Assembly (NCBI GenBank): GCA_965222175.1
Contig: OZ244938.1
Span: 868,001 to 932,000, forward strand
DNA: 64,000 bases
Reading direction: 5' to 3'
DNA from: NORP240 sp965222175
GTDB lineage: Bacteria; Pseudomonadota; Gammaproteobacteria; Pseudomonadales; Pseudohongiellaceae
Below the pieces are notes generated by a model that saw nothing but the letters and a program-made list of their open reading frames with translations, had not been told where the DNA came from and made no database searches. The stretch's first letter is position 1; each line of letters starts with the position of its first letter. Below, piece after piece: positions 1 to 6,536 of this stretch. A program made the position numbers and the translations under genes.

Positions 1-1149
1 TTTCTGGCTGAGGGACTGACCGAGGACATTATCACCGCGCTGTCGGCAAACCGGCACATCCGGGTAACCGCCCGGGCTGCCACCATCGGCTATCGCAACC
101 AGTCAACTGATGTGCGTGACATCGGCCGCGACCTGGATGTGCGCTATGTTGTCGAAGGCAGTATTCGCAGGCTGGGGGCGCGTTTGCGCGCTGCCGTGCA
201 GTTCATTGAGACGGACACCGGTTCAACGGTGTGGGCCAAGAATTTTGATGCGGCGGCGGAATCCGTGTATGACGACTACGACGAATTCGTGGCCCGTATC
301 GCCGGCAGTCTGTTCGCGCACTTCACCACGGCGGAAACCGTCAGGGCAAGAGGACTGCCGGAATCGCAGCTGGGCGTATGGGAACTGTGCATGCGCTCAG
401 CCGTGGCCGTGGGGCAACAACAGACTGCCACCGATTCTGCCGCTTTCAAGACCAACCTGGGTTACCTGGAAAAGGCCCTGGAGCTGGCGCCGGAATCGAG
501 CCTGGCCCATGCCATGTTGAGCTGGGCCTGCAATGCGCTGCTGGTCAACGGCATGTTTACCGACGAGGAATTCAACCCTTTGCTGGAAAAGGCCAAGAAA
601 CATCTGCGGCTGGCAAAATCCCTGGCCCAGGATGACCTGTATTCCATGATGTGGATCGGCGCGGCGGAAAGTTACGCGGGGCTGCAGGAGCGTGCCATCG
701 AGACCCTGGAAGCTGTCCTTGCGCGTAATCCCTCCAGTGCCGAAGCATTGCTGGCCATCGGCCAGGCCTACGCGTACCTGGGCCGCTATGACGATGCGCG
801 GCAGGCCATCAGGCGGGCCATGGAAATCGCGCCGGAGGCCGGCATGTCCAATATCCAGCCCTGGTACCTGGCCCTGGTGGAACACCTGGCCGGCAACTAT
901 GAAACAGCACTGCCACTGGTGAAGCAGGAAATCATGCAGTACCCGGCTTACGGGTATGCCAATGTTGTTGCCGCTATCGAGCTGGTGTTGCTGGGCAGGC
1001 CGGAGGAGGCGCCGAAGTACATCGCCCGAGCCAGGCAGCATAATCCGCATCTTGATCCCCGGAAACTGGCATTGATGATGCTGGCACAACCGGACAAGGA
1101 GAAGGGCCAGCGGGAGCTGGAAGTCCTGAACGAAATCTGGGGAAGCTGA
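1..1149 (+). CDS. TPR protein of adenylate-cyclase-associated type (5' truncated)
   Basis: The reading frame is open from the first base, so the N-terminus lies outside the window. The first ~75 residues carry the FADGLTEDI-like segment (here FLAEGLTEDIITAL), then GRDLDVRYVVEGSIRR and a TGSTVWAKNFD stretch. In known proteins this FlgO/TolB-like segment joins a regulatory N-terminus (cyclase or winged-helix domain) to TPRs. The remaining ~280 residues are helical and rich in A/L/Y with TPR character, for example the segment around AEALLAIGQAYAYLGRYDDA. A sensory or regulatory protein is likely, but the effector domain is not visible. The gene ends about 35 bp before the cassette island begins, so it marks the island's left border. 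Confidence 0.8.
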   Translation, partial: FLAEGLTEDIITALSANRHIRVTARAATIGYRNQSTDVRDIGRDLDVRYVVEGSIRRLGARLRAAVQFIETDTGSTVWAKNFDAAAESVYDDYDEFVARIAGSLFAHFTTAETVRARGLPESQLGVWELCMRSAVAVGQQQTATDSAAFKTNLGYLEKALELAPESSLAHAMLSWACNALLVNGMFTDEEFNPLLEKAKKHLRLAKSLAQDDLYSMMWIGAAESYAGLQERAIETLEAVLARNPSSAEALLAIGQAYAYLGRYDDARQAIRRAMEIAPEAGMSNIQPWYLALVEHLAGNYETALPLVKQEIMQYPAYGYANVVAAIELVLLGRPEEAPKYIARARQHNPHLDPRKLALMMLAQPDKEKGQRELEVLNEIWGS

Positions 1150-1183
1150 TGGCCGGGCGTGAAGCCGACCCATAGAGCGGTTT

Positions 1184-1190
1184 GTTAATT
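1184..1190 (-). other. possible truncated attC (R''-like heptamer) at island border
   Basis: Read on the minus strand, AATTAAC follows the stop codon of the GNAT gene by about 17 bases. The same heptamer forms the R'' box of the attC-like site at 5111-5220. The partner R' box is not visible, because the TPR gene begins within 35 bp. I read it as the left half of a last attC cut off at the island end. A seven-base match is weak evidence on its own. Confidence 0.25.
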
Positions 1191-1207
1191 GCTGAAAAAT
1201 GTACGGT

Positions 1208-1654
1208 TTAAAATAATTCCTTCTCAAAAAATACTTTGTTAATTTTGCGATCGGATTCTTTCCAGCCAAGATGACGATATATCGCCAGATTTTCTATGAG
1301 TAATGCATGAGTAGCTAAGCGCAGTTTGGGATATCCATGTTCTTTTGCTTGATTCTCCGCAAAGCTGATTAGTCCACGCCCCAGTCCTTGACCCTGAAAG
1401 TCTGAATCAACCGCGATGTTAGACAGGGTCGCGCCAGCGTCATCAAAACTCATGATGAGCCCGCCGACAATGTTGCCATTCATTTCGGCGACCCAGGTAG
1501 GGAAATTCGCAATCTCTGCTGCGTAGTCAACTTCCAATGGTGGTAATGAGCCAATCGCAAACCGCGTAGCATATTCAGAGTAGGCTTTGTGCATACATTG
1601 CATCAAGCCATCCGCATCCTTAACTTTGGCAGTTCTGATTTTCCAGCTACTCAT
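1208..1654 (-). CDS. GNAT-family N-acetyltransferase
   Basis: This 148-aa protein has the GNAT acetyl-CoA-binding motif A (GQGLGRGLI, about residues 89-97). It is preceded by the beta-strand segment LSNIAVDSDFQ and followed by LRLATHALLIENLAIYRHLGW, the usual motif-B region in which a Tyr often acts as general acid. It probably acetylates a small-molecule amine; the substrate cannot be inferred. I start at the ATG giving MSSWKIRTA, since the longer frame adds 34 non-conserved residues. GNAT genes are among the commonest integron cassette cargo, and base composition here is lower in GC than the chromosome to the right. About 250 bp of leader separates it from the attC upstream. Confidence 0.8.
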   Translation of the reverse strand: MSSWKIRTAKVKDADGLMQCMHKAYSEYATRFAIGSLPPLEVDYAAEIANFPTWVAEMNGNIVGGLIMSFDDAGATLSNIAVDSDFQGQGLGRGLISFAENQAKEHGYPKLRLATHALLIENLAIYRHLGWKESDRKINKVFFEKELF

Positions 1655-1906
1655 GAGTTCGAACCGGGAGATAGTCGGAGTGCATAATACTAATGAAAAC
1701 TGTTGTGGCGCATCCGCATCCAGGTCCGGGGTTGTCGCCAGGGATAGAGCGCCCAATCATTCAGTGCTGATTTTTTATCTCGATCAATCAGGAAGGGCAT
1801 CCAGAGAAGACTCCAGGCCCCGTGGGTTGTTTGGAAGAACTGCTCTGCCGACCGGATTTGACAAATACGATATGTCAATATACCGGCGAAAGCACCGATT
1901 TACGCT

Positions 1907-1972
1907 GTATAACGTCTTAGATAACCGGCAAAGGCGCAGCCGATTTCCGGCGCCGAAGGCGCGAAGTTAGTC
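1907..1972 (-). other. attC-like recombination site
   Basis: On the minus strand the site runs from GACTAAC (R'') to GTTATAC (R'), enclosing a GC-rich imperfect hairpin (GGCGC...GCGCC). The terminal AAC/GTT triplets needed for integron recombination are present. The stop codon TAA of the ABM-family gene lies inside R'', a hallmark of cassette architecture. The outer heptamers are not perfectly complementary, so confidence is moderate. Confidence 0.5.
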
Positions 1973-2287
1973 GTGTTTTTGTAAGGCATTGGCACCATCA
2001 TTGACTTTCTCGTAATGCTCTACCTCAGGAAACGGATCATAGAAGTGGTGAAGTAACGCTTTCCACTCCTGGTAAGGCTCGGATTGCCGGAAACCCTCCG
2101 TATGATCTTCAAGTGTCTCCCAATTCACCAACAGGAGGTATCGATTTGGTCGTTCAATACAGCGTTGTATCTGGTGGGATAGATAGCCTGGCATTGCCGA
2201 GATGATGTGCTGTGCCTGACCGAAAGCATACTCGAAGTCTGCTTCTTGACCCTCTTTGACATTGAGACTTGCTACTTCGAGAATCAC
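1967..2287 (-). CDS. antibiotic biosynthesis monooxygenase (ABM) domain protein
   Basis: This 106-aa protein matches the dimeric alpha-beta ABM fold: an N-terminal strand (MILEVASLNVKEG), the helix FEYAFGQAQHIISAMPGYLSHQI, and the strand-turn-helix YLLLVNWETLEDHTEGFRQS. ABM proteins include cofactor-free oxygenases and heme-degrading enzymes, but many members have no assigned reaction. No heme-ligand signature is evident. The stop codon falls within the attC R'' box at 1966-1972. About 25 bases upstream of the start lies an R'-like core (ACATAAC on the plus strand, 2312-2318), so the gene has the outline of a complete cassette. It is typical integron cargo. Confidence 0.75.
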   Translation of the reverse strand: MILEVASLNVKEGQEADFEYAFGQAQHIISAMPGYLSHQIQRCIERPNRYLLLVNWETLEDHTEGFRQSEPYQEWKALLHHFYDPFPEVEHYEKVNDGANALQKHD

Positions 2288-2359
2288 GGTACTCTCAATT
2301 CCTGACTAGTCACATAACGCGCTTCCCTGTCTGCGTCGCAAGAAGAACGGTACCGAACA

Positions 2360-2391
2360 GGACACCGCGGTGTGCCAGTCGCGCGGTGTCC
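2360..2391 (-). terminator. perfect hairpin downstream of the enolase-superfamily gene
   Basis: GGACACCGCG and CGCGGTGTCC form a perfect 10-bp inverted repeat around a 12-base loop, 11 bases beyond the stop of the minus-strand gene at 2402-3616. There is no T tract, so intrinsic termination would be weak. It could equally stabilise the mRNA 3' end. Confidence 0.5.
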
Positions 2392-2401
2392 CGTCAGTCG
2401 C

Positions 2402-3616
2402 TCAGATCTGTTCGATCAGATCCGGCCTGAATGTAACACCGAGGCCCGGGCCCTGGGGCACTTTGATAGAGCCGTCGGCTTCCAGGACAGGGGGATTCTC
2501 GAAGACCTGCCAGCCCTCGAAGATATCCGCGTGCGGTGGTTCATGAATGAACTCTGTTATCGGGCCGTTTGGCATGGACGCGATAAGGTGGATTCCGCAG
2601 ATATTGACCAATCGTCGTTCAAAGGGAGCCGAGTGCGGCGAGACCTGTCTGTTGTAAGCCGCTGCGAGGGTACCGACAGTACGGGACATCAGGGGTCCTA
2701 TATCGCCAATCTCCGGCATGAGGACGTCGAAACACCCCTGCTCAAGAAGCCACCTGAACTCGTGGATGCCCCAGTTCGCCTCGGCGCCGGCCATGGGCAT
2801 GGCGAGGAGCCGATTGAGCTCGGCCAGGCGCTCGTAGTCGTAGCGGGGCAGTGGCTCCTCGAGCCAGTAGACGTTGAGCCGCTGGTACTCCATCGCCGTG
2901 TCGTAGGCACGCTTGAAATTCCAGAGCGTGGGATCCTCCCCATTGGCATCTGCGTCGCCGGGGGCCTTGTTGCCGTCGCAAAGGATGTGGAAGTCATCGC
3001 CCACCGCGTCCCGGACCAACTCCACGACGCGCACGTCCTCCTCCATCGTCCTGAAACCTGAACGCAGTTTGATGGCCCGCCAGCCGTCCTCTTTGAGTCC
3101 AATAGCGATTTCGACCCGATCCTCCACGGTGCCGATGCCCCACATGGCCGCGTAAGGCAGGACTTTATCGCGGCCACCACCCCACAGCTTGTAGAGTGGC
3201 AGATCCGTTGCCTTGCCCAGCAGATCCCAAAGCGCGATCTCTACCGAGGCGCCCCATCTGCGCTGCGGGCGGTATAGATCGGCGGCATGCTGATTGATCT
3301 CGAAAGGATCTTTACCGACGAGCAGTTGCTTGACGTACTCGAGGTTCTCTGGCGGAATACCGGGCCCGATACCCACCAGGCCTTGATCGGTGTGTACTTC
3401 AGTCACGGTGAAGTTACCAATCTGAACGTGCAGGCCACCGCGGGGCGTATCGACGCGTCGGGCAAGAATGCCCTTGTCTTCGATCAGCCTGATCCGGATC
3501 AAACGGACATCGGTGATCTTCAGGCGCGCCGACTGCGCCGCCATGGCAGCCTGCGGCAGCATCAATGGCATTGTCGCAATGCCGGGCAGCGTGGTTAAGA
3601 AATCTCGTCTTCTCAT
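2402..3616 (-). CDS. Tat-exported mandelate racemase / muconate lactonizing enzyme family protein
   Basis: The 404-aa protein belongs to the enolase superfamily. It opens with a twin-arginine signal (MRRRDFLTTL followed by a hydrophobic run to an AQA-type site near residue 28), unusual for this normally cytoplasmic family. The capping domain spans about 30-150. The barrel shows K183-x-R185 (position of the KxK base), metal-ligand candidates D214 (CDGN), E253/E254 (LEEP) and E279 (GAEANW), and H328 (SPHSA). A reaction starting from a carboxylate alpha-proton abstraction is expected; the substrate is unknown. GC content and codon use resemble the chromosome rather than the flanking cassettes. 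No attC site brackets it, so it interrupts the cassette array. Confidence 0.85.
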   Translation of the reverse strand: MRRRDFLTTLPGIATMPLMLPQAAMAAQSARLKITDVRLIRIRLIEDKGILARRVDTPRGGLHVQIGNFTVTEVHTDQGLVGIGPGIPPENLEYVKQLLVGKDPFEINQHAADLYRPQRRWGASVEIALWDLLGKATDLPLYKLWGGGRDKVLPYAAMWGIGTVEDRVEIAIGLKEDGWRAIKLRSGFRTMEEDVRVVELVRDAVGDDFHILCDGNKAPGDADANGEDPTLWNFKRAYDTAMEYQRLNVYWLEEPLPRYDYERLAELNRLLAMPMAGAEANWGIHEFRWLLEQGCFDVLMPEIGDIGPLMSRTVGTLAAAYNRQVSPHSAPFERRLVNICGIHLIASMPNGPITEFIHEPPHADIFEGWQVFENPPVLEADGSIKVPQGPGLGVTFRPDLIEQI

Positions 3617-3651
3617 CTCAGCTTCCTGTCTACAGTCAATTTAGTGGAATC

Positions 3652-3680
3652 ACCATATGATTATTATTGCTTTTTTACAA
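3652..3680 (-). promoter_or_regulatory. candidate sigma70 promoter for the enolase-superfamily gene
   Basis: On the minus strand TTGTAA (3680-3675) and TATGGT (3657-3652) are separated by 17 bases in an AT-rich patch, about 35 bases before the start codon at 3616. The rest of the 3617-3817 gap shows no gene. The -10 matches consensus at four of six bases. Confidence 0.4.
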
Positions 3681-3817
3681 CTACAACCGGGAGCCGCCCC
3701 TTGCTTCCCGACTGACCTTGAAACTTACCCATGATCAGAGCCATGCGCAAAGCAAGTGCAGTGAGGCGTCCAATTGGAAACTTTGTTCTGTGCCGGAAAA
3801 GACTCCCTAGCAGCATC

Positions 3818-4285
3818 CTAACAGTCTGTTGCCATGTAGGAGAGAAATCTTGAGCTCAGTCTTGGGGAAATAATTCTCCAATAAGATTCCTCGCCAACTG
3901 CCCGCTGATATTCATAGCAGATACTTCTATGTACTCGATCCCATTCAGACTCTCCAAGAATCTCCGCATCCCGGGAATAAAAGCCGCTTTCAAGGCTGGT
4001 GAAAAGATTCTGGAGAAGGAGGGTGAGCAACATCCCGTCATCGGTTTGCTGGTTGGGGATTTCCTCTCTTCGAGCCCAGCGTCCAAAGACTCTAACCTGA
4101 TCCGGGCTCGACATAATATTGTTTCGCCAATCATTGAAATTGCGAATTTCCTGTTGATACGCGGCGGTCCTGGTTAATTCTGAATTTTCCCGTACTTCGA
4201 TGATGAGGAAGATCAAACTGACTACCACAGCAAATCCGCCTACGATTTCCGCGATAAGGGACCATTTTTGTAGTTTTTCATTCAT
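3818..4285 (-). CDS. membrane-anchored conserved hypothetical protein
   Basis: This 155-aa protein has a short N-terminus (MNEKLQKWSLIAEI) followed by one strongly hydrophobic segment at about residues 12-29 (VGGFAVVVSLIFLIIEVR). A soluble, charged helical region with several Trp residues follows. The layout, with an anchor ending in an IEVREN-type turn and then TAAYQQ, resembles an unnamed family common in environmental gammaproteobacteria. No catalytic motif is visible. It lies just downstream of the compact attC-like site at 4342-4388 on the same strand, which fits a cassette gene. I found no convincing attC after its stop. Function unknown. Confidence 0.65.
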   Translation of the reverse strand: MNEKLQKWSLIAEIVGGFAVVVSLIFLIIEVRENSELTRTAAYQQEIRNFNDWRNNIMSSPDQVRVFGRWARREEIPNQQTDDGMLLTLLLQNLFTSLESGFYSRDAEILGESEWDRVHRSICYEYQRAVGEESYWRIISPRLSSRFLSYMATDC

Positions 4286-4341
4286 TGGTTAATCGCAGAG
4301 TGAGTTATTAATTCATTTCTTATTGTTGGCATTTCGTTATA

Positions 4342-4388
4342 CACAAAACGCCGGTTTTAAGGGGCGGGTTCGCCGCGCCTGTTTTGCG
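4342..4388 (-). other. short attC-like site
   Basis: Read on the minus strand, CGCAAAAC and GTTTTGTG are complementary ends allowing G-T pairs. They enclose GGCGCGG/CCCGCC arms with a CGAA loop. The segment CTTAAAACCGGCGTT next to R' parallels the classical L'-R' arrangement (CTTAATTCAGGCGTT). At 47 bp it is shorter than well-studied attC sites, so a plain hairpin is an alternative. Confidence 0.4.
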
Positions 4389-4462
4389 AATAAGATGGCG
4401 TGGCATTCCGCAAAGCAAGAGTGGTGAAGCGGGCCCTGCTGACTTGTCTGCTATCTTGTCTG

Positions 4463-4514
4463 CTATGTGTATGTATGACACTATTCATACACATAGTTCT
4501 GATTATACACATAG
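4463..4514 (+). promoter_or_regulatory. vapBC operator: inverted repeat plus extra half-site
   Basis: CTATGTGTATG (4463-4473) and CATACACATAG (4486-4496) form a perfect 11-bp inverted repeat with a 12-base spacer. A third half-site, ATACACATAG, follows at 4505-4514, 18 bases after the second. It ends 10 bases before the antitoxin start. Such palindromes are where VapB dimers and VapBC complexes normally bind for conditional autorepression. Confidence 0.7.
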
Positions 4515-4523
4515 GCAATAGCG

Positions 4524-4718
4524 ATGCGAACTAATATTGAAATCGATGACAAGCTGATGAATGATGCATTGAAAGCCACGGGTGCACGAACCAAGAAAGA
4601 AGCAGTTGAATTGGGTCTTAAGGCATTGATTAAGCTGAAGAAGCAACAGAGTATCAAGGACTTTAGAGGCCAATTGAGTTGGGTCGGTGATCTGGATGAG
4701 ATGAGAAAAGCTTCGTGA
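4524..4718 (+). CDS. vapB: VapB-type antitoxin
   Basis: The 64-aa protein begins MRTNIEIDDKLMNDALKATG, the ribbon-helix-helix DNA-binding segment of VapB/DUF2191 antitoxins. TKKEAVELGLKALIKL forms the second helix and a toxin-wrapping C-terminus follows (SWVGDLDEMR). It should neutralise the adjacent PIN-domain RNase and repress its own promoter through the palindrome at 4463-4514. Its stop TGA overlaps the GTG start of the toxin by 4 bases, so the two are translationally coupled. The pair runs opposite to the surrounding minus-strand cassettes and carries its own promoter region, as seen for toxin-antitoxin cassettes in large integrons. Confidence 0.9.
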   Translation: MRTNIEIDDKLMNDALKATGARTKKEAVELGLKALIKLKKQQSIKDFRGQLSWVGDLDEMRKAS

Positions 4719-5104
4719 TTGTTGTCGATTCGAGTGTCTGGATAGACTATTTCACCGGAACTGATACTGCTCAATCTGACAAGCTGGATGCTATTCTGGG
4801 AACTGAACCAGTAGCTATTGGGGATCTTATTCTCATAGAAGTGCTTCAAGGCTTCAGGCTTGATAAAGAATACGGGATAGCTAAATCTCTAATGGCCGAA
4901 TTAGTGCTCTTTGACATGCTCGGTGAGAGGATGGCGATTAAGAGCGCCGAAAACTTTAGAAGGCTTCGCAAAAAGGGAATTACTATCAGAAAAACAGCAG
5001 ATGTAATTATCGCCAGTTTTTGCATCGAAAGAAAATTCCCCTTGTTGTTTTCCGCCAAAGACTTCAAGCCGTTTGTTAATCATCTCGGATTGCAGGAAGT
5101 GTGA
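4715..5104 (+). CDS. vapC: VapC-type PIN-domain toxin
   Basis: This 129-aa PIN-domain ribonuclease keeps the acidic quartet expected for a Mg-dependent nuclease: D5 (VVDSSVWID), E42 (LILIEVLQGF), D96 (TADVIIASF) and D116 (SAKDF). VapC toxins typically cut tRNA or rRNA loops and stop translation; the target here is not predictable. The start is GTG at 4715, overlapping the vapB stop. Codon use and GC content are low, like the rest of the island, which supports acquisition by transfer. The likely role is stabilising the array or as a selfish module. Confidence 0.9.
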   Translation: MIVVDSSVWIDYFTGTDTAQSDKLDAILGTEPVAIGDLILIEVLQGFRLDKEYGIAKSLMAELVLFDMLGERMAIKSAENFRRLRKKGITIRKTADVIIASFCIERKFPLLFSAKDFKPFVNHLGLQEV

Positions 5105-5110
5105 TTGGAC

Positions 5111-5220
5111 ACATAACCGCCGTAGTAATGTGCCGGTTCGCGAGCATGGTAGGCGGATAAAATAGCCGCCAGGCCATTCGTCCACCACAGGCAATGAGCC
5201 GGCTCCTGCTTAAGTTAATT
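5111..5220 (-). other. attC-like recombination site (long form)
   Basis: On the minus strand the site runs from AATTAAC (R'') to GTTATGT (R'), 110 bp, with internal GCCGGCTC/GAACCGGC complementarity. The stop codon of the truncated gene at 5215-5502 lies inside R''. The R' heptamer matches the core motifs near 2312-2318 and 5566-5572. Only some inner arms pair well. Confidence 0.5.
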
Positions 5221-5502
5221 GTTTTGTGCTGCTTCCAGCTGTTCATAAAGTCCGTTTACTTCCACGATATCAAAAAATTCTGGCTCAAAGTATTCTCCAG
5301 CCCACTGGACCAGATTTGAGTGATCTGGATGACTCGAGTTCAAAAAGCCCTCCAGGAATTCCTGGCAGGCATATGCGCCACCTACATCTTCAGGAGGGCA
5401 GCTTCTTTCACCGGATATGCATTGTGGTAATTTTATATCGTGCGTATAAGGCAGTATCTCTTCAAGAGTTATGGTGTGTTCCCAGCCATCCCCAATCTCC
5501 AG
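5215..5502 (-). pseudogene. truncated plasmid pRiA4b ORF-3-like protein (N-terminus missing)
   Basis: Starting right after an in-frame TAG, the minus-strand frame encodes 95 residues with no early ATG. It matches the C-terminal half of the pRiA4b ORF-3-like family: GDGWEHTITLEEILP, then CISGERSCPPEDVGG, EFLEG, and the tail around FEPEFFDIVEVN. Full-length relatives have roughly 90 more N-terminal residues. The frame begins only six bases after the attC at 5508-5572 and ends inside the attC at 5111-5220. The 5' end therefore appears lost during cassette formation or recombination. The family's function is unknown, and without a start codon the fragment is probably silent. Confidence 0.75.
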
Positions 5503-5507
5503 CTAGC

Positions 5508-5572
5508 GCATAACGCCTGTATCAAGGGCGTGGCGCGCAGTGCCACGTCCCGTCTTTAATTCATTGTTATGT
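5508..5572 (-). other. attC recombination site (best example)
   Basis: Read on the minus strand: ACATAAC (R''), AATGAATTAAAG (L''), a strong hairpin GGGACGTGGC...GCCACGCCC, then CTTGATACAGGC (L') and GTTATGC (R'). Order, spacing and sequence closely match the classical TAACAATTCATTCAAG / CTTAATTCAGGCGTTA layout of integron attC sites, total 65 bp. It begins seven bases after the stop of the secreted-protein gene upstream. Confidence 0.8.
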
Positions 5573-5578
5573 GTCAGT

Positions 5579-5983
5579 TCACCGTCCATAGTAAGTTAAT
5601 GATTCAAGTCCTATCAGGATGTGCTCCACGTACATGGCAAACCCCAGCTGGTCATCCGGCGCACGACTTTGATAAACCTCCCTGGCTGTATCATTCAAAG
5701 TACGAACATAGCCCGATCCATCCATAGCCAGGTAGGTGATATAGATTCCATCGCTGAGCTTATGCATCGGCGTATTGCCACGACTGGCCCAGTAATAAAT
5801 ATCGCCAGACCTGGTGATTCTGACGGAAGACGATTGTCGCTCTAGTCCAGAGATGGTCGTCCTGGCAGAGGATCCTGCTTTTATCTCAATCTTCGTAGAA
5901 GGTATTCCCTCGAACTCGATTATTTCCTGTCCGTAGGATGGTGCGGACAAAAATAAATATATCAGAACCAGTATTCGTTTCAT
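5579..5983 (-). CDS. small secreted protein of unknown function (cassette gene)
   Basis: The 134-aa product begins with a clear Sec signal (MKRILVLIYLFLSAPSYGQ, cleavage near residue 19). The mature part is rich in beta strand, with segments such as TKIEIKAGSS, SSVRITRSGDIYYWASRG and GYVRTLNDTAREVYQSR. An alternative ATG eight codons upstream (6007) is possible, but the signal peptide is cleaner from MKRI. No family is recognised. Its stop is immediately followed by the best attC site in the window, so this is a textbook cassette boundary. It probably acts in the periplasm or outside the cell. Confidence 0.7.
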   Translation of the reverse strand: MKRILVLIYLFLSAPSYGQEIIEFEGIPSTKIEIKAGSSARTTISGLERQSSSVRITRSGDIYYWASRGNTPMHKLSDGIYITYLAMDGSGYVRTLNDTAREVYQSRAPDDQLGFAMYVEHILIGLESLTYYGR

Positions 5984-6004
5984 TGGCACATTTTCAAACC
6001 TGAA

Positions 6005-6086
6005 CATACACCGCCCGTAGTAATGGGCACAGTCTGTGGAGCAATGGCTGGTCCCGGTATCCGGGCGATTTTTGACTCAGTGTATG
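6005..6086 (-). other. degenerate attC-like inverted repeat (tentative)
   Basis: On the minus strand CATACAC and GTGTATG are exact complements, and the inner arms CGCCCG/CGGGCG also pair, giving an R-L-L-R order over 82 bp. The segment CATTACTACGGGCGGT resembles CATTACTACGGCGGTT beside R' of the site at 5111-5220. The conserved AAC/GTT is replaced by CAC/GTG, which should impair recombination. A 77-codon minus-strand frame (5994-6227) also crosses it, so this may not be a real site. Confidence 0.25.
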
Positions 6087-6536
6087 CCTAAGCCAGCTGT
6101 ATTGGAACCGTTTGAATCCACATCGTATGTCTGGCTCCTGAAGGCCGAGGATCTCGTTTATCCGGGATAGCAGAGCCGCGAATTTCAGGTAGCGAGTATC
6201 TCTGTAGTCGGGGCAATGGCAAAACATATCCTCTGAAAAATCACGCGTTTTCCTGGGCCTAAGTCGATAACCGTGACGTTGCTTACCAGTCAGAGTGCGG
6301 TATTAGCTGAATGCCCTTTGGTGAGCTGCTAGTGAAATGGCAAATGTGGATGGGGTGGGAAAAGGTGAGCGGCAGGGAAAGCGGGTCACGGCAGATGCCA
6401 ATGACTGTTTTCAACGGCAGGGGAGGGAAGGACAGGAAGACTCTGTTGAGTCCTTCGTTGAAGCCTGGACTGGCGGACCGCATGGAGTTCGCAAAGAATG
6501 TTCAGCGTCACGATAGATTGAGGGGCGCCGGCTGAA
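6087..6536. other. intergenic region without recognisable gene (right border of island)
   Basis: These 450 bases separate the cassette island from the chromosomal ABC transporter. Short frames exist on both strands (for example minus 5994-6227 and plus 6311-6535), but none has a recognisable domain or convincing initiation signal. Composition shifts from island-like to chromosome-like at about 6.3-6.5 kb. No integrase gene or attI was found. Confidence 0.5.

Noticed and set aside
1690..1878. 62-codon minus-strand ORF between the attC at 1907 and the GNAT gene
   Set aside because: No recognisable motif; treated as the leader of the GNAT cassette.
5226..5513. 95-codon plus-strand ORF
   Set aside because: The minus strand of the same segment matches the pRiA4b ORF-3-like family, so the plus frame is a shadow.
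5994..6227. 77-codon minus-strand ORF near the right end of the cassette island
   Set aside because: AGAGG is only two bases from the ATG, no family is recognisable and it runs through a possible attC-like inverted repeat. Not strong enough to call as a gene.
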